Shown: positions 26,508 through 35,166, counted from the first letter of the stretch. The stretch: 64,000 nt of DNA from Chitinophaga filiformis (GCF_023100805.1 NZ_CP095855.1:1178001-1242000), one strand, 5' to 3'. Notes: generated from the letters alone by a model not told the origin. A program made the numbers and translations.

Positions 26508-27434
26508 ATGGTTACAACAGAAATTGCCGATAAAATAAAGCGGCTGGAAGAGAAGTATGCCGCTATGGGTCAGGATCTATCCTCTTATCTTGACGGGCTC
26601 CTGTATGCGGATTACCTTACCTATTGGGATTATATTCAACTGGATGTTTTATTAAACCTGCAGCATCCCCGTACGCCTATACCCGATGAGAACATTTTCA
26701 TTATTTACCACCAGATCACGGAACTGTATTTCAAGCTGACCTTACAGGCTATTGAGCAGGTATGCCAGGCGCCGGTGTTAACGGCCGACCTGTTCAAAAC
26801 ACAGCTGAAGCGTATCAATAACTATTTCCGCAACCTGATCAACTCTTTTGAGATCATGGTAGATGGAATGGACAAACAGCAGTTCCTGCAGTTCAGGATG
26901 GCGCTGTTGCCGGCCAGTGGCTTCCAGAGCGGCCAGTTCCGTAAGATAGAGATCTGTTCCACCAGCCTGGTAAACCTGGTGTATGAACCGCAACGGGAAG
27001 GCCTGAAGGGAAAAGAACTGTCTGAAGTACTGGATAACATCTACTGGCGGAGCGGGGCTACTGAGCTGGCTACCGGCAAGAAGACGCTGACCCTTCGACA
27101 GTTTGAGCAGAAGTATATGCATGAATTCCTTTTCCTGGCAGAGCGTTACAGGGAGAATAACATGCAGCTGCGCTACAAGCAACTGGCACCCGAAGTGCAA
27201 CAGGAAGTAATGCCTTTGCTGAAGGAATATGACCTGAACATTAATGTGAAATGGCCATTGATGCATTATAAATCCGCTGTGAGATACCTCAACCGCAAGC
27301 CGGAAGACATTGCCGCAACAGGGGGAACCAACTGGCAGCAGTACCTTCCTCCCCGCCATAAACGGATTGTGTTCTTCCCTGAGATCTGGACAGAAGAAGA
27401 GCTTGAGAACTGGGGGAAACTGGCGTTCGAATAA
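26508..27434 (+). CDS. Tryptophan 2,3-dioxygenase family protein
   Basis: A 308-residue heme enzyme that opens the indole ring of L-Trp to N-formylkynurenine, the first step of the kynurenine pathway. Family marks are LTYWDYIQLDVLLNLQ, IYHQITELYFKLTLQ (distal His) and FQSGQFRKIE, with the heme-ligand region WPLMHYKSAVRYL and the substrate loop ATGGTNWQQYLPP. Here the usual TGGSSG is TGGTNW, a variant seen in non-canonical family members, so substrate could differ. No kynureninase or formamidase is adjacent. Start 26508 fits family length. Confidence 0.88.
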   Translation: MVTTEIADKIKRLEEKYAAMGQDLSSYLDGLLYADYLTYWDYIQLDVLLNLQHPRTPIPDENIFIIYHQITELYFKLTLQAIEQVCQAPVLTADLFKTQLKRINNYFRNLINSFEIMVDGMDKQQFLQFRMALLPASGFQSGQFRKIEICSTSLVNLVYEPQREGLKGKELSEVLDNIYWRSGATELATGKKTLTLRQFEQKYMHEFLFLAERYRENNMQLRYKQLAPEVQQEVMPLLKEYDLNINVKWPLMHYKSAVRYLNRKPEDIAATGGTNWQQYLPPRHKRIVFFPEIWTEEELENWGKLAFE

Positions 27435-27457
27435 TTCTTAATTAGTATTTTTTTTGG

Positions 27458-27465
27458 TATGTTTG
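27458..27465 (+). promoter_or_regulatory. Candidate -7 element for the DUF4290-murA operon
   Basis: TATGTTTG matches TAnnTTTG. Transcription near 27470 would give a 150-nt leader before the DUF4290 start. No good -33 box. Confidence 0.35.
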
Positions 27466-27620
27466 CATAGAACGGTAGCTTTCACATTAAAAGTCATTCC
27501 GTCCTGGAAGAAGACCAGGTACAAAGATGTTCTCCAATCAGCTTTTTGTTGCTTTGTGAATGCGCAAGCAGATCTTACCTTTCAAAATTTACACAGATAT
27601 TATTTTTTTTAATTAGCCAT

Positions 27621-28349
27621 ATGGAATACAATACAACCCGTAACCATTTGATAATGAAGGAGTACGGAAGGAATATCCAGAAGATGATAGAATACGTGCT
27701 GAGTATCGAGGATGTAGACCACCGTCAAAGGAATGCCATGTCATTGATCGAGCTGATGGGTACGCTGAATCCTCACCTGCGCAATGTGGAGGACTTCAGG
27801 CATAAATTATGGGACCATTTGTTTTTAATATCCGATTTCAAACTGGATGTGGAATCTCCGTATCCAATCCCAACCAGGGAAACCCTGAGGGCAAAACCAG
27901 AGCGTTTGGCCTATCCTAAGAAATATCCCCGTAACCGTCACTTTGGTAAAAACCTGGAGATGGTGATCGATAAAGCGATCAATGAGGATAATCCTGAAAA
28001 GAAAGAAGGGTTCACCCAATGTATAGGCAACTACATGAAACTGGCTTATAGCAACTGGCACAAGGAAAGTGTGCATGATGATGCTATCAAGGCGGAATTA
28101 AACAGCATCACAGACGGCAAGCTGGAATTCCAGCCGGGTTATACCCCTCCTCCAAGTGCTGCTGCAATTGCCAACGCGCCTAACTTCAATACAAGCGCTG
28201 AGTTCCTGCCACGCACCGGCGGCAGCGGTGGTAGCGGCGGTGGAAGTAACAAACGTAAGAACTTCCAGCAGAACAAGTTCAAGAACAACAGCGGTAAAAG
28301 CAGTAACAAGCACAGTAACAACAAATACAATAAAAACAGGAACAAGTGA
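27621..28349 (+). CDS. DUF4290 family protein with basic Asn/Lys/Ser tail
   Basis: A 242-residue protein from the ATG at 27621 (MEYNTTRNHLIMKEYGRN). Residues 1-170 are the helical DUF4290 domain, nearly confined to Bacteroidota and uncharacterised. Residues 170-242 are low complexity: Pro/Ala, then GGSGGSGGGSNKRKN and a tail of Asn, Lys and Ser. The basic tail resembles RNA-binding tails, by inference. The in-frame start at 27546 is rejected because the extra 25 residues are not conserved-looking. Its stop overlaps the murA start (GTGA), a strongly coupled pair. Confidence 0.88.
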   Translation: MEYNTTRNHLIMKEYGRNIQKMIEYVLSIEDVDHRQRNAMSLIELMGTLNPHLRNVEDFRHKLWDHLFLISDFKLDVESPYPIPTRETLRAKPERLAYPKKYPRNRHFGKNLEMVIDKAINEDNPEKKEGFTQCIGNYMKLAYSNWHKESVHDDAIKAELNSITDGKLEFQPGYTPPPSAAAIANAPNFNTSAEFLPRTGGSGGSGGGSNKRKNFQQNKFKNNSGKSSNKHSNNKYNKNRNK

Positions 28350-29659
28350 GTAGTGCTTTTGAAGTAAGAGGCGGCAACCGTCTGAAAGGGGAAATTGTGC
28401 CCCAGGGTGCCAAGAACGAAGCTTTACAGATTATCAGCGCTGTCCTCCTGACAGCCGAAAAAGTAACCATCAGCAACATACCCGATATCCTTGACGTGAA
28501 TCTGCTCATCGAGTTGCTGGGAGACATGGGAGTGAAAACCAACAGGATCAGCCGCGATACCTGCGAGTTCCAGGCTGACCAGATCAATCTTCCTTACCTG
28601 GAGAGTGCAGAATTCAAAAAGAAATCAGGCCGGCTGAGAGGTTCGGTAATGATAGCGGGGCCTTTACTGGCGCGCTTTGGGAAAGCATATATCCCCAAAC
28701 CGGGCGGCGATAAAATAGGACGTCGCAGGCTGGATACCCATATCATCGGTTTTGAGAAGCTGGGTGTCAGATTTGTATACGATAATGATGATAATTACTT
28801 CCGCCTGGAAGCCGGAGACGGTGGCCTGAAAGGAGCTTATATGCTGCTGGACGAGCCTTCAGTGACCGGAACTGCCAATATTGTAATGGCGGCGGTTATG
28901 GCCAGCGGAGTGACCACTATTTATAACGCAGCATGCGAGCCTTACCTGCAGCAGTTGTGCAAGATGCTGAACAGCATGGGCGCCAACATTACAGGTGTAG
29001 GGTCAAACCTGCTGACCATCCAGGGAGTACCATCCCTGAAAGGATGCAGCCATGCTATGTTGCCGGATATGATCGAGATCGGTTCCTTCATCGGGCTGGC
29101 GGCCATGACCCAGTCTGAGATCACCATCAAGAACGCCGGTGTACAACACCTGGGCATCATTCCTGAAAAGTTCCGTCAGCTGGGTATTCAGCTGGAGATC
29201 AGGGATAATGATATTTATATCCCCGCGCAGGACAAGTACGAGATCCAGACTTTCCTGGATGGATCTATTCTCACCATATCCGACCATCCGTGGCCCGGAT
29301 TCACGCCAGACCTGCTGAGTATTGTACTGGTAGTAGCTACCCAGGCAAAAGGCAGCGTGATGATCCACCAGAAGATGTTTGAAAGCAGGTTGTTCTTCGT
29401 GGATAAACTGATAGATATGGGTGCACAGATCGTATTGTGCGATCCGCACCGTGCAGTAGTGATAGGCCTGGGAAGACAGCATGCCCTGAGAGGTATTACC
29501 ATGTCATCACCGGATATCCGTGCAGGTGTATCCCTCCTGATCGCTGCATTGAGCGCAGAAGGAAAGAGCACTATTCAAAACATTGAACAGATAGACCGCG
29601 GTTACCAATATATCGACGAACGATTGAGAAAACTGGGTGCAGATATCAAAAGAGTCTGA
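28346..29659 (+). CDS. murA: UDP-N-acetylglucosamine 1-carboxyvinyltransferase
   Basis: A 437-residue enzyme that transfers enolpyruvate from PEP to UDP-GlcNAc, the first committed step of peptidoglycan synthesis. The two-domain EPSP-synthase fold is evident (IVPQGAKNEALQII, GPLLARFGKAYIPKPGGDKIG, DRGYQYIDERL). The active-site loop position filled by Cys115 in E. coli is Asp122 here (PGGDKIG against PGGCxIG), the substitution that makes MurA insensitive to fosfomycin in other bacteria. It starts with GTG, overlapping the DUF4290 stop by four bases. Confidence 0.96.
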   Translation: MSSAFEVRGGNRLKGEIVPQGAKNEALQIISAVLLTAEKVTISNIPDILDVNLLIELLGDMGVKTNRISRDTCEFQADQINLPYLESAEFKKKSGRLRGSVMIAGPLLARFGKAYIPKPGGDKIGRRRLDTHIIGFEKLGVRFVYDNDDNYFRLEAGDGGLKGAYMLLDEPSVTGTANIVMAAVMASGVTTIYNAACEPYLQQLCKMLNSMGANITGVGSNLLTIQGVPSLKGCSHAMLPDMIEIGSFIGLAAMTQSEITIKNAGVQHLGIIPEKFRQLGIQLEIRDNDIYIPAQDKYEIQTFLDGSILTISDHPWPGFTPDLLSIVLVVATQAKGSVMIHQKMFESRLFFVDKLIDMGAQIVLCDPHRAVVIGLGRQHALRGITMSSPDIRAGVSLLIAALSAEGKSTIQNIEQIDRGYQYIDERLRKLGADIKRV

Positions 29660-29677
29660 CAATATTAAGGAATACTG

Positions 29678-29748
29678 CAAGCTGCAAGAGATTGGCGCGA
29701 ACGATCATATTTCATATGGTAATGCCCGCACCAATCGCTTGCAGCTTG
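29678..29748. repeat. Long inverted repeat between murA and gmk
   Basis: CAAGCTGCAAG plus AGATTGG (29678-29695) is complementary to CCAATC plus GCTTGCAGCTTG (29731-29748) with one bulge, giving an 18-bp stem with a 35-nt loop. No T-run follows, so it is more likely an mRNA processing or stability hairpin, or a short palindromic element, than a terminator. GCTGCAAGAGA in its left arm also forms the recX-proximal terminator at 37710. Confidence 0.6.
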
Positions 29749-29785
29749 TGATTTATAGCGGAACCAGGATAATTAGCAGCAGAAC

Positions 29786-30349
29786 ATGACCAATAAGATC
29801 ATCATTATCACTGCTCCCTCCGGAGCAGGTAAAACCACCATTGTAAAGAAGCTGTTGTCTGAACTGCCACAGCTTGCATTTTCTATTTCAGCTACTACCC
29901 GTACTGCCAGGGAAACAGAAGTACATGGGAAAGATTATTATTTCCTGTCCCTGGACGATTTCCATCAGAAAATAGACGATAACGCTTTTGCGGAGTATGA
30001 AATGGTGTATGCAGGGAAATATTATGGTACCCTGAAAAGCGAGTTACAACGTATATGGGATGAAGGGAAAGTTCCTATGGTGGATATTGATGTGAAGGGC
30101 GCCTTGTCAATAAAGGAGAAATACCATAACGGCGTACTCACTATTTTCATTGCACCGCCAACGTTGGACACCCTACGGGTACGCCTCAGCGAACGCGGCA
30201 CGGAAACGCAGGCCTCCCTGGAGGAAAGGCTGGGAAAGGCACGGTATGAGATGTCTTTCTCCCATGAATTTGACGAAATTGTAGTGAACGATGACCTGGA
30301 AACGGCATATACTGCTGTAAAGAAGCTGGTAACAGGATTCCTGCAGTAA
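29786..30349 (+). CDS. gmk: Guanylate kinase
   Basis: A 187-residue enzyme converting GMP and ATP to GDP and ADP. The P-loop is TAPSGAGKTTIVKKLL; the GMP-binding region is SATTRTARETEVHGKDYYFLS with FAEYEMVYAGKYYGT; the lid contains LSERGTETQASLEERLGKA. All key residues are present and the length is normal. It follows murA by 126 bases with an inverted repeat between them, so it may be in the same transcript. Confidence 0.97.
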   Translation: MTNKIIIITAPSGAGKTTIVKKLLSELPQLAFSISATTRTARETEVHGKDYYFLSLDDFHQKIDDNAFAEYEMVYAGKYYGTLKSELQRIWDEGKVPMVDIDVKGALSIKEKYHNGVLTIFIAPPTLDTLRVRLSERGTETQASLEERLGKARYEMSFSHEFDEIVVNDDLETAYTAVKKLVTGFLQ

Positions 30350-30418
30350 CAGGTAATGTTCCGGTGCAATCTTTGTATAAGGAATGACCGTACTTATTAT
30401 GTGGAATCTATAATTCCT

Positions 30419-30426
30419 TATTTTTG
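30419..30426 (+). promoter_or_regulatory. Candidate -7 element for the CNNM/CBS protein
   Basis: TATTTTTG matches TAnnTTTG and ends 9 bases before the ATG at 30436, implying a 5' leader of about five bases. The upstream in-frame TTG (30424) lies inside this element and so cannot be the start if the promoter is real. Confidence 0.4.
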
Positions 30427-30435
30427 AACTATATT

Positions 30436-31701
30436 ATGGATACTTATACACTCCTGATCCTGGCTATACTGGTATTGCTGGCAGGTTTCTTTGCCGGGTT
30501 GGAAACGGCTTTCGCCAATGTGAACAAGTTGAGCATTGAGCTGAAAAAGAAACAGGGCCGTGCTACCGGTAAAATACTGGCCAGCTTCAATGACAACCCC
30601 TCCCGCTTTCTGGCCACCAGTCTGTTGGGATTAACTATTGTTGTGGTGATATACGGGATTATGTTCCATAGCTTCCTGCAGCCAATATGGAACCTGATGT
30701 TGCCCCCACAGCAGAACACTATCCAGCAGCCAATATTCCTGTTTATTGACGTGATATTTGGTACGCTGATCCTGCTGACGTTTGGCTTCTTTATTCCCCG
30801 TGCTATTTTCCGTTCCCGCCCGGAAGGATTACTAAGCTTTTTTGCCTTACCCATTTCCGTGATCTCCAAACCACTGTATGTGATAGGCAGTCTGCTCGTA
30901 TCTATTTCGGAGTGGATCCTGAAGTACCTGTTCAATGTGCGTATCGTGGAAAGCGCTACCAGCTTCCCACGTGTCGATGTAGAGCATTTCATCCGCCAAT
31001 CGCAACAGCATGTAACGGAGAACCAGGAACTGAACACAGAGCTGTTTGAAAATGCATTGTCGCTCGCACATGTGAAGATCCGCGGATGCCTGATACCCCG
31101 TAAGGAAATTGAAGCGCTGGAGATCAGCAGCCCGATCTCAGATGCACAGCGAAAATTCATGGAGACCAAACTCTCCAAGATCATCATTTACGAGAACACG
31201 ATCGACAATATCCTCGGGTACATTCATCAGCTGGACATGTTTAAAAGTCCTGCTGAAATATCAGCCATTCTTCACCCGATACTGGCAGTGCCTGAAACGA
31301 TGAGCGCCATTGACCTGCTGAGCAAATTCAACAAAGAGCGCAGAAGCATTGCCTGGGTAGTGGATGAATTTGGTGGAACGGCCGGTATTGTAACTATTGA
31401 GGACGTTTTAGAGGAGATCTTCGGAGAGATCAAGGATGAGCATGACGTAGAAGAATTCGTGGAAAAGCAGATAGCTGAAAAAGAATATATTTTTTCCGGA
31501 AGGCTGGAGCTCGATTACCTGAATGAAAAATACGGTTTTGATTTTCCGGAAGATGAGAGTGAAACTTTATCCGGGTATATCATCAATCACCATGAAAAAA
31601 TTCCCCGCCTGAAGGAGAGAATAATCATCGACGATTATGAGTTTGACGTGCTGAATGTGACAGAAACGCGGATAGAAATGGTAAAAATGAAGGTTCTCTA
31701 A
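30436..31701 (+). CDS. CNNM/CorC-type membrane protein with CBS pair
   Basis: A 421-residue protein (from MDTYTLLILAILVLLAG). The N-terminal DUF21/CNNM transmembrane domain has about four helices (AILVLLAGFFAGLETAFANVNKL, ATSLLGLTIVVVIYGIMF, FLFIDVIFGTLILLTFGFFIPR). A CBS pair spans about 200-330, followed by the CorC_HlyC domain (about 335-420; the stretch from IAWVVDEFGGTAGIVTIEDV sits at their junction). CNNM/CorC proteins take part in Mg2+ (or Co2+) efflux regulated by ATP at the CBS pair; hemolysin is a legacy name. The gliding-motility protein GldE has the same architecture, and this could be it, but no gld genes are adjacent. Confidence 0.88.
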   Translation: MDTYTLLILAILVLLAGFFAGLETAFANVNKLSIELKKKQGRATGKILASFNDNPSRFLATSLLGLTIVVVIYGIMFHSFLQPIWNLMLPPQQNTIQQPIFLFIDVIFGTLILLTFGFFIPRAIFRSRPEGLLSFFALPISVISKPLYVIGSLLVSISEWILKYLFNVRIVESATSFPRVDVEHFIRQSQQHVTENQELNTELFENALSLAHVKIRGCLIPRKEIEALEISSPISDAQRKFMETKLSKIIIYENTIDNILGYIHQLDMFKSPAEISAILHPILAVPETMSAIDLLSKFNKERRSIAWVVDEFGGTAGIVTIEDVLEEIFGEIKDEHDVEEFVEKQIAEKEYIFSGRLELDYLNEKYGFDFPEDESETLSGYIINHHEKIPRLKERIIIDDYEFDVLNVTETRIEMVKMKVL

Positions 31702-32475
31702 CGAAATTCAGGATAAATTAACTTTTTATATCTTCGGATTGCATTTTTTAGTTGCTTAAATGTCAACTATTTAGGAGAACTTACTACTTTTTATAAAAGA
31801 AAAGAAATCAAGAATTGATATTCTTATTATTTTTTTAATATATTTGCAGTGTCGTTAAACATCGCGCCTGCTAAAACGATTTAAAAAAAGTAGTAGGTAA
31901 TTAACACGAATTTTATACATTTGCTGCAGATGATGTAACACAATGATTTGATTTTTGTTAAAAGGATGTAAAAAAAATTGTTACAACATTGATAATAACA
32001 TATTTCTTTCTATTTTTGTGATAGAAATTTAAAAGTAACCAGAAACACTAACATCTTGAAAGCTTGCCATCAATCGGATGCAATGTGAATCTGGAAACAA
32101 AGACATTCTCGAATTCAACTTTTTTGGGGTTAACAAACAATGGATGAAAGGCCGGCTCTTGATTCTTCTCGGGCTGGCTCTTTTTTTTGCCCTATTCGGA
32201 ACAAATGCGCTTTTTGACCCTCCCCTGAGTTTTCAACCTGATCACCTTTTTTGCGTTGCAACCCGGGCTAGAATACATCCGCCGGTAGGCGAGCGGTATC
32301 CAACCTTTCCGGTTTACAATTTAATGCACTGTTTTACAGAATTGTCCCTTGTTGTTTTGAGCCCTTTATCCCCTGCATTTTATCATTGATGTGGCATAAC
32401 TGCCGCTTACCTTTAATTTCCCTTAAAACTTTCTACTAATAGGGGTACTTGCTCTGTTTTGTTGGATGCAACAGC
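31702..32475. other. AT-rich intergenic region with several promoter motifs
   Basis: About 770 bp between the CNNM gene and tatC. TAnnTTTG motifs occur at 31839-31846 (TATATTTG), 31916-31923 (TACATTTG) and 32011-32018. After 32150 the base composition returns to normal. A 103-codon open frame (32078-32389) with an inner start MKGRLLILLGLALFF (32144) is the only candidate protein; its second half has no protein-like pattern, so I do not call it. Confidence 0.5.
31989..32018 (+). promoter_or_regulatory. Best-scoring promoter in the pre-tatC gap; possible small RNA start
   Basis: TTG (31989-31991), a 19-bp spacer and TATTTTTG (32011-32018) match the Bacteroidota consensus at both boxes. It points right, 500 bp before tatC. 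A weak hairpin (GCCGG with CTGGC, 32151-32177) followed by eight T (32181-32188) could end a transcript of about 165 nt. Confidence 0.45.
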
Positions 32476-32483
32476 TATATTTG
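32476..32483 (+). promoter_or_regulatory. Candidate -7 element for tatC
   Basis: TATATTTG matches TAnnTTTG; transcription near 32488 leaves a 32-nt leader. The -33 box is weak. Confidence 0.45.
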
Positions 32484-32519
32484 TGCCCTTAGGATAAAAC
32501 ATTCAGCCCGACTAAAGAT

Positions 32520-33371
32520 ATGTTCAAGAAAATTTTTGCAAATAATGAGGAGAAAGCAGAGATGTCTTTCTTTGACCACCTGGAAGACCTGCGCTGGCAT
32601 ATAGTGCGTTCGATCATTGCGCTGATAGTAGTAAGCATTTTTGGATTTGTATATACCAAAGAAATACTGGATGATGTGATCTTTGGCCCCACAAACGCTA
32701 ATTTCCCTTCATATGTGGCGCTATGTAAGCTGGGCCACCTGGTTGGATTAGGCGATAAACTGTGTATCACTCCTGTACCCATCGTCTTCCAGAACCACGT
32801 GCTGGTAGGCCAGGTGATGTTGCAGTTTAAACTGGCCTTTATATTCGGCCTGGTAGTGGCATTCCCTTATATTTTCTGGGAGTTCTGGCGCTTTATAAAA
32901 CCTGCGCTGAAAGAGCGTGAACTAAGAGGGGCGAGAGGGATCATTTTCTGGGTATCTTTCCAGTTCTTCCTGGGTATTGCCTTCAGTTATTTCCTGATGG
33001 CGCCTTTTACCATCAACTTCCTGGCAGGATATACTGTTACAGATAAAGCGGTCAACCAATTCTTCATTGACGATTATTTCGGCTTGATGACCCAGATCGT
33101 ATTAGGGATGGGTATTTTATTTGAGTTACCGATCCTGGTTTTCTTCCTGACGAAGATCGGTTTTATCACACCGTCTTTCCTGCGTACTTACAGAAGACAT
33201 GCGATAGTGGTGATACTGGTGCTGGCTGCTGTTATTACGCCTCCGGATGTAATAGACCAGCTGATCGTATTTACACCTTTGTATCTTTTATACGAAATAA
33301 GTATTTATATTTCGGGCAGAGCGTTGAAAGGAATGGAGAAAGCAGAGAATGAAGTAGAAGAATGGTCTTGA
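32520..33371 (+). CDS. tatC: Sec-independent protein translocase TatC
   Basis: A 283-residue six-helix membrane protein, the twin-arginine signal-peptide receptor. Diagnostic parts are MSFFDHLEDLRWHIVRSII (F-x-H-L-x-E-L-R type N-terminal motif), FPYIFWEFWRFIKPALKERE and the late LVFFLTKIGFITPSFLRTYRRHAIVVI. It has a long 80-residue first periplasmic loop compared with E. coli. No tatA is adjacent; in Bacteroidota tat genes are often scattered. Confidence 0.96.
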   Translation: MFKKIFANNEEKAEMSFFDHLEDLRWHIVRSIIALIVVSIFGFVYTKEILDDVIFGPTNANFPSYVALCKLGHLVGLGDKLCITPVPIVFQNHVLVGQVMLQFKLAFIFGLVVAFPYIFWEFWRFIKPALKERELRGARGIIFWVSFQFFLGIAFSYFLMAPFTINFLAGYTVTDKAVNQFFIDDYFGLMTQIVLGMGILFELPILVFFLTKIGFITPSFLRTYRRHAIVVILVLAAVITPPDVIDQLIVFTPLYLLYEISIYISGRALKGMEKAENEVEEWS

Positions 33372-33394
33372 TCTGACGCGTGTTAATGAGGCAT

Positions 33395-33437
33395 AACGCG
33401 GAATGTCCCTTGTAACATACATAGGATATTCCGCGTT
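33395..33437. terminator. Hairpin between tatC and rpiB
   Basis: AACGCGGAAT (33395-33404) pairs perfectly with ATTCCGCGTT (33428-33437). Only a weak T-tract follows (GGGCTTTC), so it may be a partial terminator or processing site. Confidence 0.5.
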
Positions 33438-33477
33438 GGGCTTTCAGACTTTGCTTCACTTTTTAAATTTTTGATTT

Positions 33478-33939
33478 ATGTCATCACAACCATTATTTAA
33501 TCTTACGTTGCCGGTAGCCATAGGCTCTGACCATGCGGGATTTGAACATAAAGAAGAGATCATCTCTTACCTGGAAGGGAAGGGGCTGAAAGTGAAAGAT
33601 GTCGGAGCGCATTCGGGCGATTCGGCGGATTATCCTGATTTTGCGCATCCGGTGGCTACACTCGTGGAGAGAGAGCAGGCTGCTTTTGGTATCCTGGTAT
33701 GTGGCAGTGGTAATGGAGTTGCTATCACGGCAAACAAACACCAGGGCATAAGGGCCGCTATCTGCTGGGGCGAGGAATTGTCGCGCCTGGCGCGTGCTCA
33801 CAACAATGCAAATGTGCTGTGTATCCCTGCACGTTTTGTTGATGATAGTGTTGCAAAACAAATTGTAGATGTATTCATCGGGACGCAATTTGAAGGTGGC
33901 CGTCATGAGAACAGAGTAAGAAAAATAGCCTGTTTGTAG
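33478..33939 (+). CDS. rpiB: Ribose-5-phosphate isomerase B
   Basis: A 153-residue RpiB/LacA/LacB-family enzyme interconverting ribose 5-phosphate and ribulose 5-phosphate. Motifs are VAIGSDHAGFEHKEEI (phosphate-site Asp and His), GAHSGDSADYPDFA, and the catalytic Cys in ILVCGSGNGVAITANKHQGIRAA. The length is normal. It follows tatC by 106 bases; both could be on one transcript, but a hairpin separates them. Confidence 0.96.
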   Translation: MSSQPLFNLTLPVAIGSDHAGFEHKEEIISYLEGKGLKVKDVGAHSGDSADYPDFAHPVATLVEREQAAFGILVCGSGNGVAITANKHQGIRAAICWGEELSRLARAHNNANVLCIPARFVDDSVAKQIVDVFIGTQFEGGRHENRVRKIACL

Positions 33940-33966
33940 GCATAACAAGGTCAGCCTTACAAAGAA

Positions 33967-34015
33967 ATAAACGCTGATTACCGCTATATAGAAAAAGCGA
34001 TAATCAGCGTTTATT
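33967..34015 (+). terminator. Rho-independent terminator after rpiB
   Basis: AATAAACGCTGATTA (from 33966/33967) pairs with TAATCAGCGTTTATT (34001-34015), and the stem continues with CGC/GCG inside. Followed by ATTTATATG; AT-rich. Confidence 0.8.
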
Positions 34016-34665
34016 ATTTATATGTTATACCCCCTTGTTTTTTTGGTAAATACAATTGCTTTCATTAAATTGTGTTAAGAGTCAGTCAGTTGGATGTTTT
34101 TCGTTCGTATTTTATCTAGCATTTTCGATGTGTGTGTTTAAGTATTTGATTACCCAATAAAGTAAAACTAAGAGATCAATTTTCGTCGCTAACCATCAGA
34201 TACTTGCAAATCGAAAAAAGGAAATCAATTAACAATTAAGAAATAAGAAAACAATTCAGGAACCGTAAGAGAGAGTCACAGTATTTCCCCAGTACACTAA
34301 CCAAAAAACAAATTTATGGAAACACCTCTATTCACCAGGTGGCGTAGTCCCGACTTTTCCGGAAAGTTGAGGGTGGGTCATGTTCGAACGGGATCGCAGT
34401 TGCAACCTATTCTCTGTATTACTTAACATGTGAACAATGTAGCAAAGTGTACTATTAGTTTGAGAAAGCAGCCTTTTTTATACCCCCAGGTATCATTCGA
34501 ATGTTCATTTCTGCGCACATGAATAACTAACTGTTTGTATCAACTGTTTGTAACATTTAACACCCTTACATATGATAATCGACATTTACAACAATAACTG
34601 TTTCCCTTAAAGCAGGTTTATCAGCTGAATCAACAATTATTTCAGATGCTTAAACTATCACCATT
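34016..34665. other. Long AT-rich leader region before the sigma-factor gene
   Basis: About 650 bp. It carries the tandem sequence AACTGTTTGTA at 34529-34539 and 34542-34552 (13-bp period), a site that could bind a regulator of the sigma factor. It also holds the possible 36-codon frame described separately. No other gene is apparent. Confidence 0.5.
34316..34426 (+). CDS. Possible 36-residue leader peptide or small protein
   Basis: An ATG-to-TAA frame of 37 codons in otherwise AT-rich DNA. The product begins METPLFTRWRSPDFSGKL and ends LQPILCIT. Local GC content is higher than its surroundings, and the frame starts where that change starts. There is no recognised domain. It lies 240 bases before the sigma-factor start. 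It could equally be a structured RNA segment: CTTTTCCGGAAAG near 34354 is self-complementary. Confidence 0.25.
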   Translation: METPLFTRWRSPDFSGKLRVGHVRTGSQLQPILCIT

Positions 34666-35166
34666 ATGTCATCCACAGAATTTAATACGTTGCTCCTTGG
34701 AAATGCCGATTTCCTCAGACCGTATGCAGTTACCTTGACAAAAGATTCGGAATCTGCGAAAGACCTTTACCAGGAAACGCTGTTCCGCGCGCTGGCCAAC
34801 CGTGACAAGTACCTGGCGGGTACCAATATCCGGGCATGGCTGTATACCATTATGCGCAATATCTTCATCAACAATTACCGGCGTGGTAACAGGCAGTTCC
34901 GTTTGCTGGACAATTCCGCCGGAGAATACCTGCTGCATCAGCAACAACCATGCATCGGCAATTCCGCAGAAACCAACCTGCGTATCAAAGATGTACATAT
35001 GGCGGTGTATAACCTCCCCGTAATATTTAAACAACCTTTCATGCTTTATTTTGAAGGGTATAAGTATTATGAAATAGCTGCTATGCTGAACGAGCCGCTG
35101 GGAACCGTAAAAAGCCGCATTCACTTTGCCCGTAAAATGCTGAAATCCCGTATTGCAAGATATTGA
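34666..35166 (+). CDS. ECF-type RNA polymerase sigma factor
   Basis: A 166-residue sigma-70-family protein with region 2 (ADFLRPYAVTLTKDSESAKDLYQETLFRALAN, then IRAWLYTIMRNIFINNYRR) and region 4 (VYNLPVIFKQPFMLYFEGYKYYEIAAMLNEPLGTVKSRIHFARKML; key part LGTVKSRIHFAR). No anti-sigma gene follows, since the next gene is a helicase, so it may be a stand-alone ECF factor with regulation in its long upstream region. The frequent Bacteroidota FecI-type context (FecR, SusCD) is absent. Confidence 0.93.
   Translation: MSSTEFNTLLLGNADFLRPYAVTLTKDSESAKDLYQETLFRALANRDKYLAGTNIRAWLYTIMRNIFINNYRRGNRQFRLLDNSAGEYLLHQQQPCIGNSAETNLRIKDVHMAVYNLPVIFKQPFMLYFEGYKYYEIAAMLNEPLGTVKSRIHFARKMLKSRIARY

Noticed and set aside
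32078..32389. 103-codon frame with hydrophobic start before tatC
   Set aside because: Only the first 20 residues from the inner ATG look like a signal peptide; the rest has no domain-like pattern and the tatC promoter lies beyond it.
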